Assembly (NCBI GenBank): GCA_910585855.1
Contig: CAJUGZ010000079.1
Span: 1-14,707, forward strand
Origin: an uncultured Lachnospiraceae bacterium
GTDB taxonomy: Bacteria > Bacillota_A > Clostridia > Lachnospirales > Lachnospiraceae
Direction: 5' to 3'
Length of the DNA stretch: 14,707 nucleotides
The notes below the pieces were generated by a model. That model saw only the letters and a list, made by a program, of their open reading frames with translations. It did no database searches and was not told the origin of the DNA. The position numbers were made by a program, and so were the translations under genes. Below are positions 1 to 6,784 of the stretch, one piece after another (positions within the stretch are counted from its first letter, which is position 1; each line of letters begins with the position of its first letter).

Positions 1-86
1 TGAAAAGGCAGAAGTCTTAGAACTTCTTGCTTTTTGGAAACCGGAACAGCAGGCTATCCACCGTTTTCGAATCTGGCGTCCTCTTG
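1..86 (-). repeat. Hairpin repeat family, copy A (cut by window edge)
   Basis: Read on the minus strand, this has the flank CAAGAGGAC (86-78), a 28-base left arm (77-50), and then a loop whose first 33 bases are identical to the loop of the copy at 14563. After that the sequence departs from the other copies, and the right arm would lie outside the window. The left arm matches the copy at 14563 at 26 of 28 positions. It lies about 60 bases past the stop of the flippase-like gene, in the same direction. It may act as the 3' end of that operon, although no U-run is visible. Confidence 0.8.
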
Positions 87-139
87 CGTCCTCCCCCCAT
101 TATCCAATTTTCTCAAAATTTTATACTTTTTTAAATTTT

Positions 140-1312
140 CTACCTTACCTTTCTATATACCGGAATGGTCAATAAAAGAAACCGAAGAATATTCGCACAT
201 AATGTTCCGACTGCAAGTCCAACCAATCCGCCCGCAAATGCACCGATTACCGCAAATGCAAGATATAAAATAGCATAAACCGTTTCTACAATTACCTGAA
301 GTTTCATATCGCAAAGGCGAATCGCCATCATATTTACAATACTGCAGCTATAATATACAATTTGTGCTAAATTTCCGGTGTCTATTACCGGCAGGCAGTT
401 TGTATAAGAACTTGGGTAAAGGATATAAATCATTGCCCGGGACATAACCAGTCCTGCTAAAAAGAATAAAAGAACTGCTCCTAGAGAACCAGCCACTACT
501 CGATTTACCATCTTTTTATTAAGAGGAATAATCCCTTTTGAAATATTGCTCAGCAGTACAGCCGTAATTGGAGGAATTACCAATGCCACACATTTTCCAT
601 AAGTCGTAGCAATATAATAAGTAGAAACTTCTGTACTTCCCAGAAGATATTCTACCAAAAAACGATCCATATAAATCAAAGCGTAACTGATTAGATAAGA
701 GCCTGTCAAAGTGGATGCATTTTTTACGGTTTGAAGAAAATATTCACTGACTCCTTTTTCTCCATATACACGAAACAGTTTTCCCGACACTGCAGCATAG
801 AACACCGCCGCCGTTTCTCCAGCTAAAAAAATCACATACCACTGTTTTGTCGTTCGAAATACCAGATAGCCTGCCAAATAGCCAACTGACATAAAAATAG
901 AAGACAGTAAAATCTTTTTATAGTTAATTTCAATTCGAAATACACACTCGGAATAAAGCCGAAGCATTAAAACAGCAGATGTGATTCCAAATAAAAATCC
1001 CTCTCCTATATCCATCCGAATAAAAAAAACTCCAAAACCAAATAAAATCAAGATACTAAGCAGTGCCTCAGCAGCAATTATAAGCCGATAATCTCTTGCC
1101 CGTATCCGATCCGTATCCTGGTTTAATACACGGATATGGTTTAATGCTTCTCCACAGCTATATGCCAAGATACAGATATAACCATAGTATACCACATACG
1201 TTCCAAATGCAGCATCTCCTAACTCTCGATTCATCCATGGCTCAATCAGCCCCTTTAAAACCAAAAAAAAGATACATTTTGCTCCAATCGATAAAATGCC
1301 GTCCCACAGCAT
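140..1312 (-). CDS. Polysaccharide flippase-like multi-spanning membrane protein
   Basis: This 390-residue protein is almost entirely hydrophobic, with roughly 11-12 membrane segments (for example about residues 7-25, 38-55, 78-97, 211-226, 282-300 and 349-383). It has basic loops and a final RKVR tail. Size and layout fit the Wzx/MATE-like family that moves lipid-linked sugars across the membrane, but no specific motif proves this. It is the last gene of the sugar operon seen here. ATG at 1312 follows one base after the glycosyltransferase stop (TAA-A-ATG), with GGGGA about six bases upstream. A TTG at 1345 would add 11 residues and overlap the previous gene by 32 bases. It has AGAGGAG upstream, so it cannot be excluded. 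An O-antigen polymerase or another exporter is less likely, given the length and spacing of the segments. Confidence 0.75.
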   Translation of the reverse strand: MLWDGILSIGAKCIFFLVLKGLIEPWMNRELGDAAFGTYVVYYGYICILAYSCGEALNHIRVLNQDTDRIRARDYRLIIAAEALLSILILFGFGVFFIRMDIGEGFLFGITSAVLMLRLYSECVFRIEINYKKILLSSIFMSVGYLAGYLVFRTTKQWYVIFLAGETAAVFYAAVSGKLFRVYGEKGVSEYFLQTVKNASTLTGSYLISYALIYMDRFLVEYLLGSTEVSTYYIATTYGKCVALVIPPITAVLLSNISKGIIPLNKKMVNRVVAGSLGAVLLFFLAGLVMSRAMIYILYPSSYTNCLPVIDTGNLAQIVYYSCSIVNMMAIRLCDMKLQVIVETVYAILYLAFAVIGAFAGGLVGLAVGTLCANILRFLLLTIPVYRKVR

Positions 1313-1313
1313 T

Positions 1314-2273
1314 TTATTCCCCGGCAGTTTCCTTTTCTTCTCCAAAGTTAATTCTCTCCTCTTCCACTACAAGCGGTCGCTTCATCACTCTTGAATTAAT
1401 CGTAAGAACATATTCTCCTAACATCCCGATAAAAAATATCTGTACTGAACCTAATAAAAACATACCAATTAAAATTGGTGCTGTTCCTGCAATAAACCGA
1501 TCCCAATAAATCAGTTTTAAAATCAGATAGATCACTGCCATTGCCATACTAAAAGCAGCACATAAAAATCCAACCAGTGTTGCCAGCCGAAGCCCTACTT
1601 TTGTATAGGAAGTAATACTAAGCATAGCGGCATCATAAAGACGGTAAAAATTATTGCTGGTTTTTCCGGCACGCCGCTTTGGCTGTGTATACTCCAAATC
1701 CTTTCTGCGAAATCCTAATTCCGCTACAATTCCACGCAAAAAAGGAGTCGGATCATCTAGTTGTTTTAATACTTCAATAAATTTTTTATCATATAGCCCA
1801 AAACCAGTAAAATGCTCAATCTGCTCTACCTGAGAAAGTTTCTTAATCATCTTATAATAACAGCTTCTAAAAAAATACATCACTTTACTTTCTCGGCTGC
1901 TGGTCTTAATACCGCATACAATTTTATATCCCTGCTCCCATTCTTTTACAAATTTCGGAATCATCTCGACGGGATCTTGAAAATCCGCTGCTACCAAAAT
2001 CCCACAATCTCCTGTAATCTGTAAAAGCCCATAGTACGGAGAGTTAAACTGTCCAAAATTTTTTGCATTGAAAATTGCCTTAATCTTGGAATTTCCTGCA
2101 CACATTGTTCTTAAAATCTCACGGGTATGATCTTGAGAATCATTATCAATAAAAATAATTTCATAGTCATAACCGGGCAGTTCCTCTTGAAATGTACGGA
2201 TTATGGATTCACTCAATGGAAGTACATTCTCCTCCTCATTAAAGCAAGGTACTACAATGCTGATTTTTTTCAT
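1314..2273 (-). CDS. Membrane-anchored GT2 glycosyltransferase (GtrB/DPM type)
   Basis: The 319-residue product starts MKKISIVVPCFNEEENV, the classic GT-A entry of family 2. It carries the nucleotide-sugar/metal-binding segment AADFQDPVEM (Asp97 and Asp100). A short amphipathic stretch leads into two C-terminal membrane helices (about 229-252 and 266-290). This layout is that of GtrB, ArnC and dolichol-phosphate-mannose synthases, which transfer a sugar to a polyprenyl phosphate at the inner face of the membrane. The next gene could then translocate that lipid-linked sugar. An in-frame ATG at 2345 would add 24 residues and overlap the SDR stop by 14 bases. ATG 2273 is preferred because the family fold begins there, although its AAGGA site lies about 13 bases away. 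The sugar donor cannot be read from the sequence. Confidence 0.88.
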   Translation of the reverse strand: MKKISIVVPCFNEEENVLPLSESIIRTFQEELPGYDYEIIFIDNDSQDHTREILRTMCAGNSKIKAIFNAKNFGQFNSPYYGLLQITGDCGILVAADFQDPVEMIPKFVKEWEQGYKIVCGIKTSSRESKVMYFFRSCYYKMIKKLSQVEQIEHFTGFGLYDKKFIEVLKQLDDPTPFLRGIVAELGFRRKDLEYTQPKRRAGKTSNNFYRLYDAAMLSITSYTKVGLRLATLVGFLCAAFSMAMAVIYLILKLIYWDRFIAGTAPILIGMFLLGSVQIFFIGMLGEYVLTINSRVMKRPLVVEEERINFGEEKETAGE

Positions 2274-2331
2274 GAATAAAACCTGTTCCTTTCCATCTGC
2301 ACATCCTATCCTTTCCTTTGTTTCTTCCGAA

Positions 2332-3285
2332 TCAAACCTCTTCATCCTTTTCCCGATACCACTGCAGTGTTTCTGCTATGCCTTCTTCAAATGTATACTC
2401 TGGTACAAATCCCGTATCCTTTGTAAGTTCAGAAAGATCTGCACATAAATACATCACTTGATTTTCTGCATAGGGAACTGCTCCAAGCCGAATCTGCCCT
2501 TCTCTATCCATCTTGTCCCAAATTGCAAAAATATATTCTTTTAAAGGTCGCATTGTTCCGCTTCCAATCGGATAGACTGCTCCGTCCGTTCCGTTTTCTG
2601 CAATCAGATACAATGCTCTTGCAGCATCCTTTACATAGAGATAATCCCAAAGCTGTTCTGCCTTTGAAAATTCGGCTGTTTCTCCCAAAGACAATTTGCG
2701 GATTGCTGACATCACCATTGTACGATCCGAATCAAACGGTCCGAAAATACTTAATATTCTAGCCCATTCATGCCGAATTTTTAATGATTGGCACAAAACA
2801 CGACTCATCTGCCCCGCTGCCAGCTTTGCAATACCATATCCGTTTTCTGGAAAAGCCGCTGTTTTTGAAGAAAGTTTTTTGGCTGTGCGTCCATATTCTG
2901 CCTGTGAACCTGCTCCGACAAACACCCTGCATCCTAAACGCCCCGCCAGACGTACCGCATCTAGTGTATACTGAATATTTTTATTTTGCAAGTCCATATC
3001 GTTGCGGCAATCTCCAAATGTCCCGTCCCATCCAAGATGAAAAAAGGCATCTTGTTTCTGTTCCAACAATCCGCTTGCCAAAAGTGCCTCCTTTGAAGAG
3101 AACTCTTTTAAATCCAATTCCACTTTTTTCAATCCTGTATGCGAAGGAAGTCTTTTTATCTTTTTCGAGTTTTTTCTGACCAGTGCTGTTACCAAAATTC
3201 CCTGTTCCAATAAGTAGTTTGCAAGAGCCACTCCAATCATACCAGTAGCCCCCGTTATTACAGCATGTTTTATCTTTGCAGCCAT
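2332..3285 (-). CDS. NAD(P)-dependent nucleotide-sugar epimerase/reductase (extended SDR)
   Basis: The 317-residue protein has the N-terminal dinucleotide motif TGATGMIG (residues 11-18), the GAGSQAEYG strand (124-132, Ser127) and YGIAK with Tyr150 and Lys154. This completes the Ser-Tyr-Lys triad of extended SDRs. The WDYLYVKDAARA segment (213-224) is typical of sugar-nucleotide dehydratases, epimerases and reductases. The start is ATG 3285, with AGGTG about five bases upstream. A GTG at 3297 would add four residues. It lies 35 bases after the thiamine-diphosphate gene and just before the glycosyltransferase. From this context I infer that it reduces or epimerises the nucleotide-linked sugar made by the previous enzyme, as YerF-type proteins do in yersiniose synthesis. 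Substrate specificity is not determined; a plain 4-epimerase or 4-reductase role is also possible. Confidence 0.87.
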   Translation of the reverse strand: MAAKIKHAVITGATGMIGVALANYLLEQGILVTALVRKNSKKIKRLPSHTGLKKVELDLKEFSSKEALLASGLLEQKQDAFFHLGWDGTFGDCRNDMDLQNKNIQYTLDAVRLAGRLGCRVFVGAGSQAEYGRTAKKLSSKTAAFPENGYGIAKLAAGQMSRVLCQSLKIRHEWARILSIFGPFDSDRTMVMSAIRKLSLGETAEFSKAEQLWDYLYVKDAARALYLIAENGTDGAVYPIGSGTMRPLKEYIFAIWDKMDREGQIRLGAVPYAENQVMYLCADLSELTKDTGFVPEYTFEEGIAETLQWYREKDEEV

Positions 3286-3320
3286 ATCACACCTCACACT
3301 TTTTCTTTCACCTGATTTTT

Positions 3321-5258
3321 CTACTCTTCTACCATAGGAATCAGCATATTTTCAGCCAGTTCTTCCCGATCCAAAAAAGGTGCTAAATCCTCTAGCGGCG
3401 GTGAAATCATACTTCCGTCCTCTAACCGCTTTGAAGCAGACTTTGGCTCAAACTTTTGATCCATAGAAACCATAATCTCACAGATAATCGGACCTTTTTC
3501 TGCAAGTGTCTGCTCGATTCTCTCCCCTAGCTGCTCGTTTTCTGTAATCCGAATATAAGGATAGCCATAAGCTCCTGCCAGTTTCTCCATATCAGGGAAA
3601 CTTAAATCTCCACTGTCATATCCTACTCCCACCAAAGGTTCACCAAAAAAGTTACTCTGCGTCTGCCGAATAGAATGATAGCCATTATTATTAATCAAAA
3701 AAATCTTGATCGGCATCCGGTGATGAATAATCGTCTGAAGCTCCTGCAGATTCATCTGGATACTGCCATCTCCTGTTACCAATATAATATCATGCTTTCC
3801 TGTATCTTGTCTGTCTTCTGCTGTTTTCTTTTCTTCCAAAACAATCGGATTTCCCTGTGCATCCACTGTCGGCTGCGCCCGTCTTAACGCCTGATTTCCA
3901 TACTCTGCAACACAAGCACCAATCGCCGCCGGCAGATCATATCCCATAGAAGCGATTGCAGAATTGATAATAAACCGCTGCCCTTTCTTAATCACATACC
4001 CATGACTTCCCACTACACAGGCAGACCCGTTTCCCACCACTGTAATCTGGTTTTCCCAAAGCCGGCTGCTTAATTCCTTAATAAACGCATATACATTGAC
4101 AAACGGCTGTTTTTGATAGTGCTTTTTCTGTACAACAGGATACGTTTCCTTCCACTTTCTACATATAGAAAGCCATTCTTCCTGCTGAAACCATACAGTT
4201 TCTTCTGTCTTATTCAATGCCTTTTCTAATTTCTCCAAAAAGTCCTTTGCATCGGCATGAATTGGCATCTCACAGTGAAGAACCGGTTTTTTCATCTCTT
4301 CCGCATCGGCATCTACCATAATCACAAACGCCGCTCTTGCCCATGTTTCCACATGATAGCCCACCTGACGGATACTTAAACGATTTCCAACTGCAAGAAT
4401 CAAATCACTGTTCTGCACCGCAAAATTGCCCGCACGATCCCCCATAATTCCTCCACGTCCCACATAAAGAGGATGTGTATCATAAATCGCATCAATACTG
4501 TCCCATGCCGTTACTACTGGAATATTTAACTTCTCTGCCACTCGTTCAAATACGGCATGACCACCTGCAATCCGTATTCCATTTCCCGCATAAAATACCG
4601 GTCTTTTCGCTTCCTTTATCTTTGAAAGCACAGAAGAAACCGTTTCCTCTTCTACAACAGATGGTAATTCCTTCTGGTGTTCTCTCAGATATGCCTCACA
4701 GTCAAAGCCAGCCTGATCTTCAGTTTCAATATAACTGCCCTGTATATCCACCGGAATATCCAGCCAGCAAGGACCGGGTCTTCCTGTCTGTGCAATATAA
4801 AGCGCCTTTTCCACACAATAGCGAATCTTTGCAGTATCCACTATCATTTCGCAATACTTTGTCATAGCACAGACTGCCTTTGTAATATCAAATTCCTGAT
4901 CTCCCATTGCCCGCAGATTTAGTCCTGTACTGCGGGCTGTTGTATCATAGCGCACCTGTCCAGACAAAATCAGCATAGGAATCGAATCCAAATAACCTCC
5001 TACTACTCCTGTAATGGCATTTGTTCCTCCCGGTCCTGTTGTAACACAGACGGCTGCTATTTTATTATTAATTCTTGCATAACTTTCTGCTGCTATTGCA
5101 CAAGCCTGTTCATGATGATTATAAATACAAGTCAATCCCTCTTGATGTCCCAATCCGTCATTTAAATGCATTGCGCCACCGCCCGTAACAGTAAATACAT
5201 GAGAAATCTCATGTTCCACCAATAACTGAGCAATATAATTTGATACTTTTATCCTCAT
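3321..5258 (-). CDS. Thiamine-diphosphate enzyme, acetolactate-synthase-like
   Basis: The 645-residue product has the three-domain layout of the acetolactate synthase/pyruvate decarboxylase superfamily. The N-terminal domain carries the cofactor-activating glutamate in YNHHEQACAIAAE (Glu50) and the TTGPGGTNA loop. The middle domain follows at about 190-350. The C-terminal thiamine-diphosphate motif is GDGS (496-499) ending in NNN (523-525). A charged stretch of about 33 residues (455-487) just before GDGS looks like an insertion. ATG 5258 is the start because AGGAGG sits eight bases upstream; an upstream in-frame extension to 5297 lacks this. Followed by an SDR, a GT2 and a flippase-like gene, it is more likely a sugar-branching enzyme like YerE, which adds an acetyl unit from pyruvate to a ketosugar, than a branched-chain amino acid enzyme. 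No regulatory subunit gene (ilvN) is nearby. Confidence 0.85.
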   Translation of the reverse strand: MRIKVSNYIAQLLVEHEISHVFTVTGGGAMHLNDGLGHQEGLTCIYNHHEQACAIAAESYARINNKIAAVCVTTGPGGTNAITGVVGGYLDSIPMLILSGQVRYDTTARSTGLNLRAMGDQEFDITKAVCAMTKYCEMIVDTAKIRYCVEKALYIAQTGRPGPCWLDIPVDIQGSYIETEDQAGFDCEAYLREHQKELPSVVEEETVSSVLSKIKEAKRPVFYAGNGIRIAGGHAVFERVAEKLNIPVVTAWDSIDAIYDTHPLYVGRGGIMGDRAGNFAVQNSDLILAVGNRLSIRQVGYHVETWARAAFVIMVDADAEEMKKPVLHCEMPIHADAKDFLEKLEKALNKTEETVWFQQEEWLSICRKWKETYPVVQKKHYQKQPFVNVYAFIKELSSRLWENQITVVGNGSACVVGSHGYVIKKGQRFIINSAIASMGYDLPAAIGACVAEYGNQALRRAQPTVDAQGNPIVLEEKKTAEDRQDTGKHDIILVTGDGSIQMNLQELQTIIHHRMPIKIFLINNNGYHSIRQTQSNFFGEPLVGVGYDSGDLSFPDMEKLAGAYGYPYIRITENEQLGERIEQTLAEKGPIICEIMVSMDQKFEPKSASKRLEDGSMISPPLEDLAPFLDREELAENMLIPMVEE

Positions 5259-5284
5259 GGTCGCATCCTCCTGTAAAATATTAC

Positions 5285-5297
5285 TTGAACAAATCAA
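5285..5297. promoter_or_regulatory. Short palindrome just after the sugar-operon start site
   Basis: TTGA and TCAA arms are separated by five bases, lying just downstream of the predicted transcription start of the operon and before its ribosome binding site. The position would suit a repressor, possibly the XRE protein encoded immediately upstream. Four-base arms in A+T-rich DNA are easily found by chance, so this is weak. Confidence 0.2.
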
Positions 5298-5306
5298 ATT
5301 AGTCTT

Positions 5307-5335
5307 ATTTTACCCGATTCTGCAATTTAATTCAA
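5307..5335 (-). promoter_or_regulatory. Sigma-A-like promoter of the sugar operon
   Basis: On the minus strand, TTGAAT (5335-5330) and TAAAAT (5312-5307) are 17 bases apart. This gives a start near 5300 and a leader of about 40 bases before ATG 5258. It lies in the 94-base gap between the XRE gene stop and the thiamine-diphosphate gene, so the operon can be transcribed independently of the regulator. Confidence 0.55.
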
Positions 5336-5352
5336 TCATTTTCCGAAAGAAG

Positions 5353-5610
5353 CTACATTTCAGCAAAGAAATCTTTTAAAGATACCTCCAAACCACGGCA
5401 AATTCCCTGCAAAGTTACTAAAGTCGGATTATTAATTCTCCCACTGATTAAATTCATAATCGTTGACATCGGAATATCCGCCCGATCAGCAATCCGATAA
5501 TAAGTGACTGCCTTCTCTCTGCTCAATTCCACAATCCGCTGACCTACTGTTTTCTCTTCATAATCCGCTGCTCTCTCTTTGCAGTCTATTCCCCTGTAAT
5601 TATTGTTCAT
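5353..5610 (-). CDS. Small XRE-family helix-turn-helix regulator
   Basis: The 85-residue protein is essentially one Cro/C1-type DNA-binding domain. It begins with the helix VGQRIVELSREK (22-33). The helix-turn-helix follows (YYRIADRADIPMSTIMNL, 37-54), then the SGRINNPTLVTLQGICRGLEVSLKDFF tail common in clostridial XRE proteins. There is no separate ligand-binding or dimerisation domain. ATG 5610 has AAGGGGA about seven bases upstream, which supports this start. It sits directly upstream of, and in the same direction as, the sugar operon, with two promoter-like sites ahead of it. It could control itself and the operon, but this is inferred from position only. Its N-terminal 20 residues are charged and of unknown role. 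Confidence 0.9.
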   Translation of the reverse strand: MNNNYRGIDCKERAADYEEKTVGQRIVELSREKAVTYYRIADRADIPMSTIMNLISGRINNPTLVTLQGICRGLEVSLKDFFAEM

Positions 5611-5723
5611 AAACTTTCCCCTTGTTTCTACTCACGTTTTTAGTTGCATTACAGCCTCTTAAACTAATACTTCGCTGTTTCCCCATTTCCCCTTTCCTGT
5701 TTTCCCCATTTTTTCTACATTCT

Positions 5724-5752
5724 ATTATTCTATAACAAAGAAACCCTGTCAA
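5724..5752 (-). promoter_or_regulatory. Proximal promoter of the XRE gene
   Basis: The minus strand has a perfect TTGACA (5752-5747), a 17-base spacer and AATAAT (5729-5724). The predicted start is near 5717, giving a leader of about 107 bases to ATG 5610. Confidence 0.6.
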
Positions 5753-5762
5753 TTAGCATTTT

Positions 5763-5791
5763 ATTACAAGAATTTTGTCGAATTTTGTCAA
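5763..5791 (-). promoter_or_regulatory. Distal promoter of the XRE gene, overlapping direct repeats
   Basis: A second TTGACA (5791-5786) is followed after 17 bases by TGTAAT (5768-5763). The -35 and spacer contain two direct copies of GACAAAATTC in minus sense, set side by side. Such a repeat over a promoter is a plausible operator, perhaps for the XRE protein itself. Confidence 0.45.
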
Positions 5792-5859
5792 TATTTTTGT
5801 TTTTTTTAACTTTTGTTAGCGTAAAGATTGCATATCAAACCTATTCTACAGATAAAAGA

Positions 5860-5888
5860 TTGTCGAATTATTTTTCTTATGTTATAAT
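5860..5888 (+). promoter_or_regulatory. Plus-strand promoter candidate facing the hairpin region
   Basis: TTGTCG (5860-5865), a 17-base spacer and a perfect TATAAT (5883-5888) point into the interval that has no gene. Transcription would begin near 5895 and reach a small terminator-like hairpin at 5926. Confidence 0.35.
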
Positions 5889-5925
5889 TCCTCTATCCTT
5901 TGTATTTCTTCTTTTACTTAATAAC

Positions 5926-5950
5926 TGCGGGAAACCGCATCCATTTTTTT
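5926..5950 (+). terminator. Small terminator-like hairpin
   Basis: TGCGG and CCGCA close a GAAA tetraloop (5926-5939), and seven T residues follow at 5944-5950. The stem is only five base pairs and the T-run starts four bases after it, so termination may be inefficient. Confidence 0.35.
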
Positions 5951-5955
5951 ACATT

Positions 5956-6066
5956 CAATGAAATTTGACAAGATTCTTTGCAATCTGACAAATTTCAATG
6001 TCGGCGGGGACAAAAAACTATGATCCCTGCCGACAGCTACAGGCAATACCTGCCTCAATAGGTATT
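5956..6066. repeat. Three consecutive hairpins
   Basis: The first hairpin (5956-6000) pairs two arms of about 19 bases with a few mismatches around CTTTGC. The second (5999-6035) has a 12-bp stem from TGTCGGCGGGGA to TCCCTGCCGACA with one G-T pair. The third (6045-6066) pairs AATACCT with AGGTATT, and an alternative AGGCA/TGCCT pairing (6041-6055) overlaps it. No T-run follows on either strand, so these are not simple terminators. They could be part of a structured RNA or of short interspersed repeats. I do not recognise a known RNA family. Confidence 0.55.
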
Positions 6067-6124
6067 TTGCACCCTGCCAAAACAGCAGATGCAAATTAAA
6101 AAAATATTTGATACTTATCCTTAT

Positions 6125-6211
6125 GGAATCAAATAGGGGAAAATTTTTCCCTGCTTGTATACAATCGAGCAGGAAAAAATCTTTCCCCTATTCGTGTGCT
6201 TAATTTGATCC
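6125..6211. repeat. Long 24-bp-stem hairpin
   Basis: Arms 6132-6155 and 6168-6192 are near-perfect reverse complements (AATAGGGG and CCCCTATT at the base) around a 12-base loop. An outer GGAATCAAAT (6125-6134) can also pair with ATTTGATCC (6203-6211), leaving about ten bases looped out on the right. A further ATTTGAT at 6106-6112 could compete for the same left strand. It resembles a tiny palindromic repeat element. Confidence 0.6.
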
Positions 6212-6250
6212 ACAAGTCCGATTTCTTTATAAAACTCCCGTAGTTTTTTT

Positions 6251-6376
6251 CAAGGGGACGCCAGATGCGAAACTCTTAGACAGACTGCTGTTCCGGTTTC
6301 CAAAAAGCAAAACGTTCTAACTTTTTTCCAAAGTCACTACAGTCTGCCTAAGAGTTTCGCATCTGGCTGTTTCTTG
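6251..6376 (+). repeat. Hairpin repeat family, copy B (complete)
   Basis: Arms 6260-6287 and 6340-6367 pair at 27 of 28 positions, around a 52-base loop (6288-6339). Short flanks CAAG (6251-6254) and CTTG (6373-6376) can extend the stem. The loop matches copy C at 49 of 52 positions, while the arms differ from copy C at eight left-arm and six right-arm positions. Inside the loop, AAAAAG and CTTTTT can form a small inner stem. It is in the opposite orientation to the operon ending at 6785 and does not lead into a T-run. Confidence 0.85.
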
Positions 6377-6604
6377 CCTTCAGAAAAAATAAAAAAGAAT
6401 GTACATTTAAACGTTTCTAAGAGCCTGTCAACATATGCTGATTTTGCATCAAATTTTTTGCCAAATAACCATAATTTTTTACTGCAATATGGAAAATAAA
6501 AGTTTTTTAAATACATTAAAAAATCGAATTTTGGCTATGTACTTCCACCAGAAAATAAAGTAATTGTACAACAAGCAATATCATTTTACGGTTGGTACTC
6601 CTAA

Positions 6605-6758
6605 CTGAAAGCGGAAGGAAAGTCTATGAAGGGTCATCATTTCCCGTCGGCACTTAGACACTGTGTTGCTGTGTTTTAGCGTCTTATGTGTCCGCTATGA
6701 AGAAATAAAAAATGCTAAGCGAAAGCGGGCCCAGAATAGACCTTCCTTCCGCTTTCAG
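6605..6758. repeat. Inverted-repeat element with 23-bp arms
   Basis: Arms 6605-6627 and 6736-6758 are reverse complements at 22 of 23 positions (CTGAAAGCGGAAGG at the outer ends) and enclose 108 bases. A nested pairing of CACTTAGAC (6651-6659) with GTCTTATGTG lies inside. It is either a MITE-like non-autonomous element or a structured 3' region of the minus-strand operon. Confidence 0.65.
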
Positions 6759-6759
6759 C
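6703..6759 (-). terminator. Likely terminator of the guaD-to-chaperone operon
   Basis: On the minus strand, 26 bases past the stop at 6785, GAAAGCGG pairs with CCGCTTTC, with an outer GCT/AGC and a four-base bulge. ATTTTTTATTT follows at once. The 5' strand of this stem is also the right arm of the larger inverted repeat, so the two structures are mutually exclusive. Confidence 0.5.
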
Positions 6760-6784
6760 GTCCCCCCTGCCACCCCACTATTTT

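Larger units (their letters stand above)
5611..6784. other. Gene-poor 1.17-kb interval rich in inverted repeats
   Basis: No convincing protein gene lies here. From left to right it holds a purine-rich leader (minus sense) with a repeated ATGGGGAAA-CAG unit (5675-5686 and 5697-5709), two promoters for the XRE gene, and a plus-strand promoter with a small terminator-like hairpin. Then come three adjacent hairpins (5956-6066), a long hairpin (6125-6211), hairpin repeat copy B, an A+T-rich stretch (6377-6600) with nothing clear in it, and a large inverted repeat (6605-6758). Confidence 0.75.

Noticed and set aside
5956..6066. Known structured RNA such as 6S, SRP or tmRNA
   Set aside because: The three hairpins lack the long bubbled stem, the SRP tetraloop domain and any tRNA-like end, so no family is assigned.
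6411..6600. Insertion-sequence remnant suggested by GAGCCTGTCAACATATG
   Set aside because: Only one end-like motif is visible, with no matching opposite end, target duplication or transposase fragment.
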